Part shown: positions 1 through 7,572 of the stretch, in pieces | How positions within the stretch are numbered: position 1 is the first letter of the stretch | Layout: each line of letters opens with the position of its first letter | NCBI RefSeq assembly: GCF_030406905.1 | Contig: NZ_CP129137.1 | Span: 2,607,001-2,671,000, forward strand | From: Streptomyces sp. HUAS CB01 | GTDB lineage: Bacteria; Actinomycetota; Actinomycetes; Streptomycetales; Streptomycetaceae | Reading direction: 5' to 3' | DNA length: 64,000 bases | The notes under the pieces: generated by a model | Database searches by the model: none | Seen by the model: the letters and a program-made list of their open reading frames with translations, nothing else | What the model was told of the DNA's origin: nothing | Translations under genes and position numbers: made by a program

Positions 1-1081
1 GGGCGGAGGCTATCGCCACCAGATGGACGGCGGAGCCGCCGGCGGTCCGCTCCCGTCTCCCGGCCGCCGACTCCGGCGGCCGGGAGAAGAACGGTGTGGA
101 GCCCGCGATCTGCATCCGCACCCCGGTGCGGAACTCCAGGAACTCCCGCCTCGGCTCCCCGAAGTACCTCCAGGGGTGCGAGCGGGCCTGCGTGCCGATC
201 GCCCGGAACACGTCGAGGGCCTCGTCGAAGCGCTTGGCCAGGACGAGCACCAGCGCCAGCTCGTTGCGGAATCCGGCCGCCTCCGGGTCGCCGGGCTCGT
301 AGAAGGTCGAGAGCCCGAGCGCGCGGTCCACGGCGGCGGTGATCCGGGAGCGGTCGACCTGTCCGGAGCCGCGGGCGTCGGCGGCGACGTCGTACTCGAT
401 CGCGGCGGCCAGCGGCAGCGCGTGGAGCTTCGAGCCCGGCAGGGCCCGGGCGGCGGCGTGCTCGGCGAAGTCGAACATCTCCTCGTGCGAGCCGTGCCAT
501 TTCGCGCACAGGTACTGCAGCGCGGCGGCATGGCAGCCGTAGTGGTGCGGGGCGCGCGCGGTGGCCTCCTCCCAGTAGGCGTCGAAGACCTCGCGCGGCG
601 CCTGGATGCCCATGGCGTGGGTGAGGGCGATCCGCCACGGGACCGGGTCGTCGGGGTTGAGCTCTGCGGCCGCGCCGAGCACCGGTACCGCGTCCTCCAG
701 CAGGGCGAAGAACGCCCGGAACCGGTCGGACGACACTTCCCGGGCCCGTGCTCCGGTCCGGACGGACCAGGCCCGGCGGATGCAGAGGTCGGCCCGGACC
801 AGCGTCGCGTCCGGGTCCGCCGGCGCGTCCGCGAGCCAGGCGTCCAGCCAGCCGGAGCTGTGCACGGCGGCGTCGGCGAACTCGCCGACGTAGTGGCTGC
901 GCCGTTCCCACTCGGCGCCGAGCCGCGTGGCCGCCAGCAGTTCGCGGGCCGGACCGTGGTTCCCCGCCGTCGCCGCGGACAGCGCGTGGCGCAGCGGCGC
1001 CGGCCGCTCGTCGAGGAGCACCGCCTCGTCGGGCGGGAGGTCGGCGCCGACGGCGGGGCCGTGCCGGAGCAGTCGGGGCAT
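1..1081 (-). CDS. Conserved hypothetical protein, helical-repeat type (partial, C-terminus outside window)
   Basis: The minus-strand frame from ATG 1081 stays open for 360 codons and runs off the left edge, so the C-terminus is missing. The protein is soluble, Ala/Arg/Leu-rich and full of short helical segments. Examples are LNPDDPVPWRIALTHAMG, HHYGCHAAALQYLCAKWHG and ELALVLVLAKRFDEALDVFR, the last of which looks like a TPR helix pair. I see no signal peptide or membrane segment. The start is uncertain because no ribosome binding site precedes it; an in-frame GTG at 1105 would add eight residues. Codon use (strong third-position GC in this frame) is the main reason to prefer this frame over the other long open frames here. 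I do not recognise the function. It may be a DUF4034-like protein, but I cannot confirm that. Confidence 0.7.
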   Translation of the reverse strand, partial: MPRLLRHGPAVGADLPPDEAVLLDERPAPLRHALSAATAGNHGPARELLAATRLGAEWERRSHYVGEFADAAVHSSGWLDAWLADAPADPDATLVRADLCIRRAWSVRTGARAREVSSDRFRAFFALLEDAVPVLGAAAELNPDDPVPWRIALTHAMGIQAPREVFDAYWEEATARAPHHYGCHAAALQYLCAKWHGSHEEMFDFAEHAAARALPGSKLHALPLAAAIEYDVAADARGSGQVDRSRITAAVDRALGLSTFYEPGDPEAAGFRNELALVLVLAKRFDEALDVFRAIGTQARSHPWRYFGEPRREFLEFRTGVRMQIAGSTPFFSRPPESAAGRRERTAGGSAVHLVAIASA

Positions 1082-1163
1082 GGTGAGGAAGGAGCGCAGG
1101 AGCACGAGCGCACATTCAACAACCGGACCGGGGCCGGCAGCCAGGGCGGGGCCGGGACCGCCG

Positions 1164-1250
1164 CGGAGCGGGCGCGGGGCGGGCGCGGAGCGGGCGCGGG
1201 GCGGGCGCGGAGCGGGCGCGGGGCGGGCGCGGAGCGGGCGCGGGGCGGGC
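1164..1250. repeat. 22-bp GC-only tandem repeat, about 4 copies
   Basis: A 22-base unit beginning CGGAGCGGGCGCGGGG repeats essentially perfectly at 1164, 1186, 1208 and 1230, the last copy being one base short. Each unit is itself two near-identical 11-mers. The tract lies between two divergent genes and is open in many frames only because it lacks A/T-rich stops. I see no coding role. Confidence 0.9.
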
Positions 1251-1360
1251 CGCGGTGATTCGACCGAGCGCAGCTGGCCTCGGGCGCACGCACGCCGCAG
1301 CGTCCACGTGCGGCTGCGGGCCTGCGTTCCCAGGGCCGGCCGGCGGTGTCCAGTATCCCG

Positions 1361-1420
1361 CCGCCGACGCGCGCGTGGATCGGACTCCTTCCGCCAACGC
1401 GCGCGTGGGCCGGACTCCTT
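1361..1420. repeat. 30-bp direct repeat, 2 adjacent copies
   Basis: Positions 1361-1390 and 1391-1420 are two adjacent 30-base copies that differ at about three positions. Both contain the core GACGCGCGCGTGG or AACGCGCGCGTGG and end in CGGACTCCTT. It may be an operator pair or a simple duplication. Confidence 0.75.
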
Positions 1421-1590
1421 CGTCCGGTTGCCGTGACGTCATCGAACTCACGGCAACGGCTGTGACGAGCCAACGCGTTTGCCGATCACGTTTCCATCAC
1501 GGAATCGGAGCGGGTCCACCATCCCGCCGCTGCAGTTCCCCTATGAACCGATCCATCCTTCACACGGTCAGTCAGATCGTTTCGTATCGA

Positions 1591-1620
1591 TTACGGAACT
1601 CCACACATTTCCCATACGAT
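1591..1620 (+). promoter_or_regulatory. Candidate promoter for the first C5-epimerase-like gene
   Basis: TTACGG (1591-1596) and TACGAT (1615-1620) are separated by 18 bp in the AT-richer part of the intergenic region. TACGAT fits the Streptomyces TANNNT -10 pattern, but the -35 is a weak match to TTGAC. Transcription would start near 1627, giving a leader of about 35 nt that includes the G-rich ribosome binding site at 1647-1653. Confidence 0.45.
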
Positions 1621-1662
1621 CCACGTCATCACTGATCAAGTCCCTTGGGGGGGTACTCAGTC

Positions 1663-3414
1663 ATGGCTGGGAAGAGGCGTGTCGAGGTCGGGCGCAGACG
1701 GTTCATCCGGCTCGCGGGCGGCACCGCGGCAGGCGTGGCCGTAGCAGGGGGCGGCGCGGTCACGGCCATGGCCACCGGCGCCTTCGACGGAAAGCCCGAC
1801 CCGTTCGCGAACATGCCGCGGTCGCTCGCGCTGAGCCTGCCGCAGACGCCGGGCGAGGGCTTCCCCGTGCCGCCGCTGCCGGACCCGAACGACGGGGGCA
1901 CCGGCTCGGCGCCGGACCCGTCGACGCGTATTCCGCACGCGCGGAGCATGCCGGACGCGCGGGCCGTGGAGCAGGACGTCCCGACCGCGCTGCCGTTCGA
2001 GTTCAACCGGAACGGCTTCACGATGGTGCAGGACCTGCCGGAGGCACTGCGCCCGTGGCGGAACCGGCCGGTGAGCTGGGAGAACAGGACCCCCACCGGC
2101 CTGTACCGGCTGAACGCCCAGGGCGCGTACCTCTACCACCCCAACAACGGGAGCGTCGGCTACGACCACCCGGTGGGCCAGATCCAGTTCGGCCTCGGCT
2201 GCATCACGAGCTACCGCGTCGAGAAGGACCCGGCCCGCAAGGCGGTCTTCCTCCAGCGCGCCAAGGCCCAGGCCAACCGCCTGATCGAGAAGCGCGTCGA
2301 GGCCCGCGGCGCCTGGTACTTCCCGTACGGGTTCGATTTCAAGCACGAAGTGCACAGCGGAGTCGACTACAAGGCCCCCTGGTACTCGGGGATGGCGCAG
2401 GGCGAGGCGATCAGCCTCTTCGTGCAGCTCGCCCAGCTCGACGGAATCACCGAGTCCGAGCGCACCCTCTACATGGCCGCCGCCCACGGCGCCTTCTCCT
2501 CGCTGCTGCGGGGCGACAACGGCGTGCCCTGGTGCGTGAACAAGGACCGCGCGGGCTACCTGTGGATCCAGGAGTACCCCTTCAAGGCCGCCGGCACCGG
2601 TGACTACACCTACAACGGCATGGTCTTCGCCATGTTCGGCCTCTGGGACTACTACCAGGCGACCGGCAACGAGCTCGCCGCCCAGCTGTACGACGGCGCG
2701 TGCACCACCATGGCCCGGTACTTCCCGCAGCTGCGCAACGCCCGCGGCATCTCGTACTACTGCCAGGCCCACCGGATCACGACGGACTCGTACCACCCGC
2801 ACCACATCGTCCTGTGGCGCCAGCTCCACTGGCAGACGAACAGTGTCGTCTTCGCCAACCAGATGGACCAGCTCATCGACGACTTCCCGCCGTACGTCCT
2901 GCCGGCCGGGGCGACGATCGCCATCGCCAAGGGCACGCACACGCTCTACAGGATCGCGACCAAGCCGGACGGCTCCTACGACAAGAACCTGGCCGCGCCG
3001 GACAAGATCCTGTCCACGAAGAAGGCCACGTTCTCCAGGGCCACCTCGGCCCCGGCGAGCATGCGTCGCCGGATCAAGGGTGCGGGCATCTGGTATCAGA
3101 TCAGCGCCGGAGCGTACAAGGGTTACTGGATCGGCGAGGCGTTCCCGAACGCCTTCCTGCGCGGGGAGTACCTCGCAACCGACTACCGGGTGCAGCGCAC
3201 GCTCACGTTCCGTACGAACACGGACATCGTGGCGTACAAGTTCGGCATCGACGGCACCGCGGGAACCACCCGGAACCTGAAGTACGCGACGGCCACGACG
3301 GCGGCCTTCGACCGCAGGTCGATCGTGAACGGCCGGGCGATGTGCCGCATCTCGGAGGGCGAGCTCGCCGGCTACTGGGTTCCCGCGAACCAGGTGATCG
3401 CCGACGGGGCCTGA
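1663..3414 (+). CDS. Tat-exported D-glucuronyl C5-epimerase family protein (paralogue 1)
   Basis: The 583-residue product starts at ATG 1663, just after a run of eight G at 1647-1653; an in-frame TTG at 1645 lies inside that G-rich site and is unlikely. Residues 11-16 are RRRFIR followed by an Ala/Gly-rich hydrophobic stretch, a twin-arginine signal. The catalytic region (roughly residues 210-400) shows RGAWYFPY, APWYSGMAQGEAISLFVQL, YNGMVFAMFGLWDYY near 317 and YHPHHIVLWRQL near 377. The last corresponds to the YHTTHINQL segment of animal heparosan-glucuronyl C5-epimerases. A C-terminal module (about 466-583) carries two copies of a [YC]xIS-G-GYW pattern and may bind glycan. The family inverts C5 of uronic acid residues within polysaccharides. 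The substrate here is inferred to be the uronic acid polymer made by the neighbouring genes. A 21-bp-stem terminator follows. Confidence 0.85.
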   Translation: MAGKRRVEVGRRRFIRLAGGTAAGVAVAGGGAVTAMATGAFDGKPDPFANMPRSLALSLPQTPGEGFPVPPLPDPNDGGTGSAPDPSTRIPHARSMPDARAVEQDVPTALPFEFNRNGFTMVQDLPEALRPWRNRPVSWENRTPTGLYRLNAQGAYLYHPNNGSVGYDHPVGQIQFGLGCITSYRVEKDPARKAVFLQRAKAQANRLIEKRVEARGAWYFPYGFDFKHEVHSGVDYKAPWYSGMAQGEAISLFVQLAQLDGITESERTLYMAAAHGAFSSLLRGDNGVPWCVNKDRAGYLWIQEYPFKAAGTGDYTYNGMVFAMFGLWDYYQATGNELAAQLYDGACTTMARYFPQLRNARGISYYCQAHRITTDSYHPHHIVLWRQLHWQTNSVVFANQMDQLIDDFPPYVLPAGATIAIAKGTHTLYRIATKPDGSYDKNLAAPDKILSTKKATFSRATSAPASMRRRIKGAGIWYQISAGAYKGYWIGEAFPNAFLRGEYLATDYRVQRTLTFRTNTDIVAYKFGIDGTAGTTRNLKYATATTAAFDRRSIVNGRAMCRISEGELAGYWVPANQVIADGA

Positions 3415-3464
3415 CCGCTCAGGCGAGGGCATCCCGGTCGTCGCGGGTCACGCGAGCGACCGCG

Positions 3465-3508
3465 ACGGGCCGTCCTCCTCGGCCGCCCGGCCGAGGAGGA
3501 CGGCCCGT
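3465..3508 (+). terminator. Strong intrinsic terminator, 21-bp perfect stem
   Basis: Arms 3465-3485 and 3488-3508 are perfect reverse complements with a 2-nt gap, which folds as a stem with a small loop. There is no U tract, as is usual in Streptomyces. It lies 51 bp after the epimerase stop and separates it from the acetyltransferase gene. TATGCT at 3508-3513 could be a -10 for the next gene, but no -35 is visible. Confidence 0.85.
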
Positions 3509-3545
3509 ATGCTCGGCCCGAAGCCAGACACCGGAAGGCAGAGAA

Positions 3546-4142
3546 GTGAACTACAGGGTCCAGCCCAGCGCCCAGGTCGACGAGACGGCCGAGATCGGCG
3601 CCGGCAGCAGTGTGTGGGATCTCGCGCAGATCCGCGAGGGCGCCCGCCTCGGCGAGGGCTGTGTGATCGGCCGGGGTGCGTACGTCGGCACGGGCGTGCA
3701 CATGGGCGACAACTGCAAGCTGCAGAACTACGCGCTGGTGTACGAGCCGGCCGAGCTCGGTGACGGCGTCTTCATCGGCCCCGCCGTGGTGCTCACCAAC
3801 GACCACAACCCGCGTTCCGTCGACCCCGACGGCAAGCAGAAGCGCGGCGGCGACTGGGAGGCCGTCGGCGTGAAGATCGCCGACGGGGCCTCGATCGGCG
3901 CGCGTTCGGTGTGTGTCGCCCCCGTCAGGATCGGCGCTTGGTCGATGGTGGCCGCGGGCGCCGTGGTGACGAAGGACGTGCCGGATTTCGCGCTGGTCGT
4001 CGGGGTGCCCGCGCGGCAGATCGGCTGGGTCGGCCGGGCCGGTGTGCGGCTGACCGAGCGCGAGGGCGAGCCGGGTGTGTGGGAGTGCCCGCAGAGCGGC
4101 GCCCTGTACGACGAGAAGGACGGCACGCTCACCGAGCGCTGA
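3546..4142 (+). CDS. Left-handed beta-helix sugar N-acetyltransferase (WbpD/WlbB type)
   Basis: The 198-residue product starts at GTG 3546 behind GGAAGGCAGAGAA. It is built from hexapeptide repeats of a left-handed beta-helix: AEIGAGSSVW, ARLGEGCVIG, VHMGDNCKLQ, AELGDGVFIG, ASIGARSVC and VRIGAWSMVAAGAVVTKDVP. The loop containing TNDHNPR supplies a plausible catalytic His. This arrangement and length match the acetyltransferases that N-acetylate the C3 amino group of UDP-2-acetamido-3-amino-uronic acids (WbpD, WlbB). The C-terminus (WECPQSGALYDEKDGTL) resembles the zinc-ribbon-like tails of the same subfamily. It lies between the two epimerase-like paralogues, and the aminotransferase that would feed it is at 16324-17442. 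An O-acetyltransferase role cannot be excluded from sequence alone. Confidence 0.85.
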   Translation: MNYRVQPSAQVDETAEIGAGSSVWDLAQIREGARLGEGCVIGRGAYVGTGVHMGDNCKLQNYALVYEPAELGDGVFIGPAVVLTNDHNPRSVDPDGKQKRGGDWEAVGVKIADGASIGARSVCVAPVRIGAWSMVAAGAVVTKDVPDFALVVGVPARQIGWVGRAGVRLTEREGEPGVWECPQSGALYDEKDGTLTER

Positions 4143-4181
4143 CCGCCGTCCACCCGCGGGGACTCCCTCCCCGGCCCCTCA

Positions 4182-4206
4182 CGCCCGCGGACGCCCTCCG
4201 CGGGCG
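4182..4206 (+). terminator. Terminator hairpin after the acetyltransferase
   Basis: CGCCCGCGGA (4182-4191) pairs with TCCGCGGGCG (4197-4206) across a 5-nt loop, 40 bp past the stop codon. Confidence 0.6.
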
Positions 4207-4369
4207 GGGCAGCGCCGCGCGGCGCTCGTCAACCGCGTGACGGCCGGGAGGCCGCCTCGGCCATCCGATCGAGTCGCCCTCCCGGCTTTCGCGTGTCTGT
4301 GGCGGCTTCCGCCCGGAACGTCCCCATAGGATCCGCAGCCATCGCCGATCTTCCCCGGGAGCTTCAGGC

Positions 4370-6106
4370 ATGGCCGAGAGCGGCAGCACCGCACGGGACC
4401 GTTCCGCACCGGAAGGTTCCACACTGGACCGCAGACGGTTCTTCCGCCTCGCGGGCGGCACCGCGCTCGGTACCGCGCTCACCGGCGCCGGCACGGGTGC
4501 CGCGCAGGCCGTCCCGGGCGCGCCGGCCACGACCCGGCCGCTCCCCCGGGCGTCGCTCCCGCCGCTCCCGCCCCTGCCCGACCAGCTCTCGGGAGGAAAG
4601 GTGACTCCCCCCGCGCCCTCCGTCCGTGTCCCCCGCGCCGACGGCCCGCCCGCCCCCGCGACCGTGCGCGCCGCACTCCCGGACGCGCTCCCGTTCACGT
4701 TCCACGGCAGGGGCTACACCGCGGTGGACCTGCCGGAGCGGCTGCGGCCCTGGCGCGACCGGCCGACGCCGTGGTCCGGCGTCACCCCGGACACCACGCA
4801 CACCTATCTCGACCGCGACGGGGTCATCATGTACCGCCCCCGCCGGTCGGCCCCCGGGTACAACCAGCCCGTCACCCAGATCCAGTTCGGCCTCGGCTGT
4901 GCCGCCGCGTACCGCACCACCAAGGACCCGGCCCGCAGGGCGCTGTTCCTCAAGCGCGCGAAGGCACAGGCGAAGCGCCTGATCGACACACGGGTGGAGG
5001 CGCGCGGGGCGTGGTACTTCCCGTACCCCTTCGACTTCACGCACGGCAGCCACAGCGGCATCTCCTACCGGGCGCCCTGGTACTCGGGGATGGCGCAGGG
5101 CGAGGCGATCAGCCTCTTCGTGCAGCTCTCCCTGCTCGACGGCGTCACGCCGCAGGAGCGCACGCTGTACCGGACGGCCGCCGACGCGGCGTTCGCCTCC
5201 CTGCTGCGCGGGGACGACGGCGATCCGTGGGTGGTGAACCGGGACGGCGCCGGCTATCTGTGGATCCAGGAGTACCCGGTCGACGCACCGGGCACGTCGG
5301 ACCGCACGTACAACGGAATGATCTTCGCCATGTTCGGGCTGTGGGACTACGCCCGGGCGACGGGGAACACGCTGGCGGCGCGGCTGTACGACGGGGCGTG
5401 CACCACGGTCGACCACTACTTCCCCACCCTGCGCAACCGGCGGTGGGCCTCGTACTACTGCCTGACCCACCGGATCCCGACGCCCTCGTACCACCAGCAC
5501 CACATCAACCTGTACCGGCAGCTGCACTGGCAGACCGGCAGCCCGCGCTTCGCCCACATGAGCGATCTGCTCACGGACGACCATCCTTCGGGGTTCCTGC
5601 CGGAGGGCTCCCCCGTCGTCCTCGCGGCCGGGACGCACACGCTGTACCGCTACGACACCGACGCGGACGGTGACTTCGTCGCGGCGAAGCGTGACGCCGA
5701 GCTCGCCCGCAGGACCGTCAGCCTGCCCCGCACCACCCGGGCCACCGCGAACCGCCGCCGCCGGATCATGGGCCGCGGCGTGGCCTACCGGATCGACTCG
5801 GGCCCCTACGCGGGGTGGTGGGCCGGTGAGGCCCACCCCAGGTGCTATCTGCTCGGCGAGTACCTCCCCACCGACTACCGGCCCGGCCGGACGCTGTCCT
5901 TCCCTGCGGGCAGCAAGGTGACCTGCCACCGCTACGGGCGGGACCGCGGTGCCGCCGCCACCCGCACCGTGACGTTCGACAAACCGTCCGGTGCGCCCTT
6001 CGACCGGCGGTCGGTCGTCAACGGCCGGCCGATGTGCCGGATCTCCGCCGGCGCCCTCAAGGGTTACTGGGTGTTCGCCGGGGACGTCGTCACGGACGGC
6101 CGCTGA
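4370..6106 (+). CDS. Tat-exported D-glucuronyl C5-epimerase family protein (paralogue 2)
   Basis: The 578-residue product starts at ATG 4370 with GGGAGC upstream. Residues 21-26 are RRRFFR followed by a Gly/Ala/Thr-rich hydrophobic run, again a twin-arginine signal. The core repeats the motifs of the 1663-3414 product: RGAWYFPYPFDF near 212, APWYSGMAQGEAISLFVQL, YNGMIFAMFGLWDYA near 314 and YHQHHINLYRQL near 374. The conserved Tyr and His residues of the C5-epimerase C-terminal domain are therefore kept in both copies. The C-terminal [YC]R-S-G-[GY]W repeats are also present. The region between signal and catalytic domain is Pro-rich and differs from paralogue 1. The pair probably arose by duplication and may act on different residues or chain positions. 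A 20-bp-stem terminator follows. Confidence 0.85.
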   Translation: MAESGSTARDRSAPEGSTLDRRRFFRLAGGTALGTALTGAGTGAAQAVPGAPATTRPLPRASLPPLPPLPDQLSGGKVTPPAPSVRVPRADGPPAPATVRAALPDALPFTFHGRGYTAVDLPERLRPWRDRPTPWSGVTPDTTHTYLDRDGVIMYRPRRSAPGYNQPVTQIQFGLGCAAAYRTTKDPARRALFLKRAKAQAKRLIDTRVEARGAWYFPYPFDFTHGSHSGISYRAPWYSGMAQGEAISLFVQLSLLDGVTPQERTLYRTAADAAFASLLRGDDGDPWVVNRDGAGYLWIQEYPVDAPGTSDRTYNGMIFAMFGLWDYARATGNTLAARLYDGACTTVDHYFPTLRNRRWASYYCLTHRIPTPSYHQHHINLYRQLHWQTGSPRFAHMSDLLTDDHPSGFLPEGSPVVLAAGTHTLYRYDTDADGDFVAAKRDAELARRTVSLPRTTRATANRRRRIMGRGVAYRIDSGPYAGWWAGEAHPRCYLLGEYLPTDYRPGRTLSFPAGSKVTCHRYGRDRGAAATRTVTFDKPSGAPFDRRSVVNGRPMCRISAGALKGYWVFAGDVVTDGR

Positions 6107-6120
6107 CCGCAGTCCCACTC

Positions 6121-6161
6121 GTCACCCGGGACCGTCCGCCGGGCGGACGGTCCCGGGTGAC
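6121..6161 (+). terminator. Strong terminator, 20-bp perfect stem
   Basis: Arms 6121-6140 and 6142-6161 are perfect reverse complements, followed by CCGTTTTCG. It ends the second epimerase-like gene before the 2-epimerase gene. Confidence 0.85.
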
Positions 6162-6373
6162 CCGTTTTCGACCGAAGTACGCACACGGTTCACGAAATCG
6201 TTATGCGGTCCCTCGTAGATCGTCCGGGGCGTTCTGACCTTTGCATGCACACGGCCTCCACCCGGTGCGGCCCCACGGCCTGGACCTTGTCAGTGCGCGG
6301 ATTGCCTACCATTGCGAGCAGTGTGAGACCGTGACACGCCTGCCCACGCCCTGACCAAGAAGAAGAGTGCTCA

Positions 6374-7477
6374 GTGAAAGTCATCAGCATCGTCGGAGCC
6401 CGTCCTCAATTGGTGAAGCTCGCCCCCATCGCGGCGGCGTTCGCGGAGACCGAGCACGAGCACTTCATCGTGCACACCGGGCAGCACTACGACGCCGACC
6501 TCTCCGACGTCTTCTTCGACGGCCTCGGCATCCCGGACCCGGACGTGCACCTCGGCGTGGGCTCCGGCAGCCACGGTGTGCAGACGGGCTCCGTGCTCTC
6601 CGCCCTGGACCCGGTCCTGGAGCGCGAGAAGCCGGACTGGGTCCTCGTGTACGGCGACACCAACAGCACGATCGCCGGCGCGCTGTCGGCCGTGAAGATG
6701 CACCTGCCGGTGGCGCACCTGGAGGCGGGCCTGCGCTCCTTCAACCGGCGGATGCCGGAGGAGCACAACCGCGTCCTCACCGACCACTGCGCCGACCTGC
6801 TGCTGGCACCTACCGAGGAGGCCATGCGCCACCTCGCGGGCGAGGGCCTCGCCGACCGGGCCCGGCTCGCCGGTGACGTCATGGTCGACATCTGCCTGAA
6901 GATCCGGGACGCCGTGCGGGCCGGGGAGCACCCCGCTCCGGCGCTGCCCGAGGGCATCGACCCGTCGCAGCCGTTCCTGCTGGCGACGCTGCACCGCCCG
7001 GACAACACGGACGACCCCGAGCGCCTCTCCGCGATCCTGGAGTCGCTGGCGAAGCTGCCGGTCCCGGTGGCGCTGCTGGCCCACCCCCGTCTGGTCGCAC
7101 GGGCCGAGGCCCACGGCATCAACCTGGCCCAGGGCAGCGTGCACGTCGGCCGGCCGCTGCCGTACGCGGGTCTCGTCGCCGCCGTGCTGGCCTCCACCGG
7201 TGTGGTCACGGACTCCGGCGGTCTGCAGAAGGAGGCGTTCCTGCTGGAGCGCATCTGCACCACGGTCCGCCCCGAGACCGAGTGGGTGGAAACCGTCGAG
7301 ACCGGTTGGAACGTCCTTGTACCCGACCCGCACACCCTCTCCCCCGAGGAGTGGGCCGCGACGGTGACCCGCGCCGTGCCGACCGCCGACCCCGGCACCC
7401 CGTACGGCGACGGCCGGGCCGCCAAGAACGTTGTCCGGATCATGGAAGAGTGGAAGGGGGGCAGCCGGCACGCGTGA
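6374..7477 (+). CDS. wecB: UDP-N-acetylglucosamine 2-epimerase (non-hydrolysing)
   Basis: The 367-residue cytoplasmic enzyme interconverts UDP-GlcNAc and UDP-ManNAc, or the corresponding 2,3-diacetamido uronic acid epimers as in WbpI. It starts at GTG 6374 after the purine-rich AAGAAGAAGAG. Family motifs are all present: GARPQLVKLAP near the N-terminus, YGDTNSTIAGAL, HLEAGLRSFNRRMPEEHNR, DSGGLQKEAFLL for UDP binding and RPETEW. Length is typical. The stop TGA overlaps an in-frame GTG of the next gene, but the better start for that gene lies 96 bp further on. With the 6-dehydrogenase, oxidoreductase, aminotransferase and acetyltransferase of this locus it completes a ManNAc3NAcA-type pathway. 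Whether it acts first or last in that route cannot be told from sequence. Confidence 0.92.
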   Translation: MKVISIVGARPQLVKLAPIAAAFAETEHEHFIVHTGQHYDADLSDVFFDGLGIPDPDVHLGVGSGSHGVQTGSVLSALDPVLEREKPDWVLVYGDTNSTIAGALSAVKMHLPVAHLEAGLRSFNRRMPEEHNRVLTDHCADLLLAPTEEAMRHLAGEGLADRARLAGDVMVDICLKIRDAVRAGEHPAPALPEGIDPSQPFLLATLHRPDNTDDPERLSAILESLAKLPVPVALLAHPRLVARAEAHGINLAQGSVHVGRPLPYAGLVAAVLASTGVVTDSGGLQKEAFLLERICTTVRPETEWVETVETGWNVLVPDPHTLSPEEWAATVTRAVPTADPGTPYGDGRAAKNVVRIMEEWKGGSRHA

Positions 7478-7558
7478 CGGAGAAGGGGCCTCCGCGCCGC
7501 GCGCCCGCGACGGGCGACGCGGCAACCAGGTGGCCCGAATCCGTACATGTCACCGTGC

Positions 7559-7564
7559 TAGCGT
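7559..7564 (+). promoter_or_regulatory. Candidate -10 element immediately before the GT4 start
   Basis: TAGCGT fits TANNNT and lies 8 nt before ATG 7573, the spacing expected for a leaderless transcript. No recognisable -35 lies 17-18 bp upstream, so the call is weak. Confidence 0.3.
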
Positions 7565-7572
7565 CACCGACT

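Larger units (their letters stand above)
1082..1662. other. Intergenic region with repeats and a promoter
   Basis: This 581-base divergent interval holds no convincing gene. Its left half is extremely GC-rich and contains two tandem repeats (1164-1250 and 1361-1420). Its right half (about 1480-1640) is distinctly more AT-rich and looks like promoter DNA for the epimerase-like gene at 1663. Confidence 0.6.

Noticed and set aside
1164..1420. Possible CRISPR-like array
   Set aside because: The repeats are directly adjacent with no unique spacers, and no cas genes are present.
10..1473. 487-codon minus-strand frame spanning the GC repeats
   Set aside because: Its Pro/Arg/Ser-rich translation is a shadow of the frame starting at 1081, which has better codon use and plausible protein sequence; it also reads through a GC-only tandem repeat.
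6287..6305. TTGTCA and TACCAT as a promoter for the 2-epimerase gene
   Set aside because: The spacer is only 14 bp, too short for a standard promoter.
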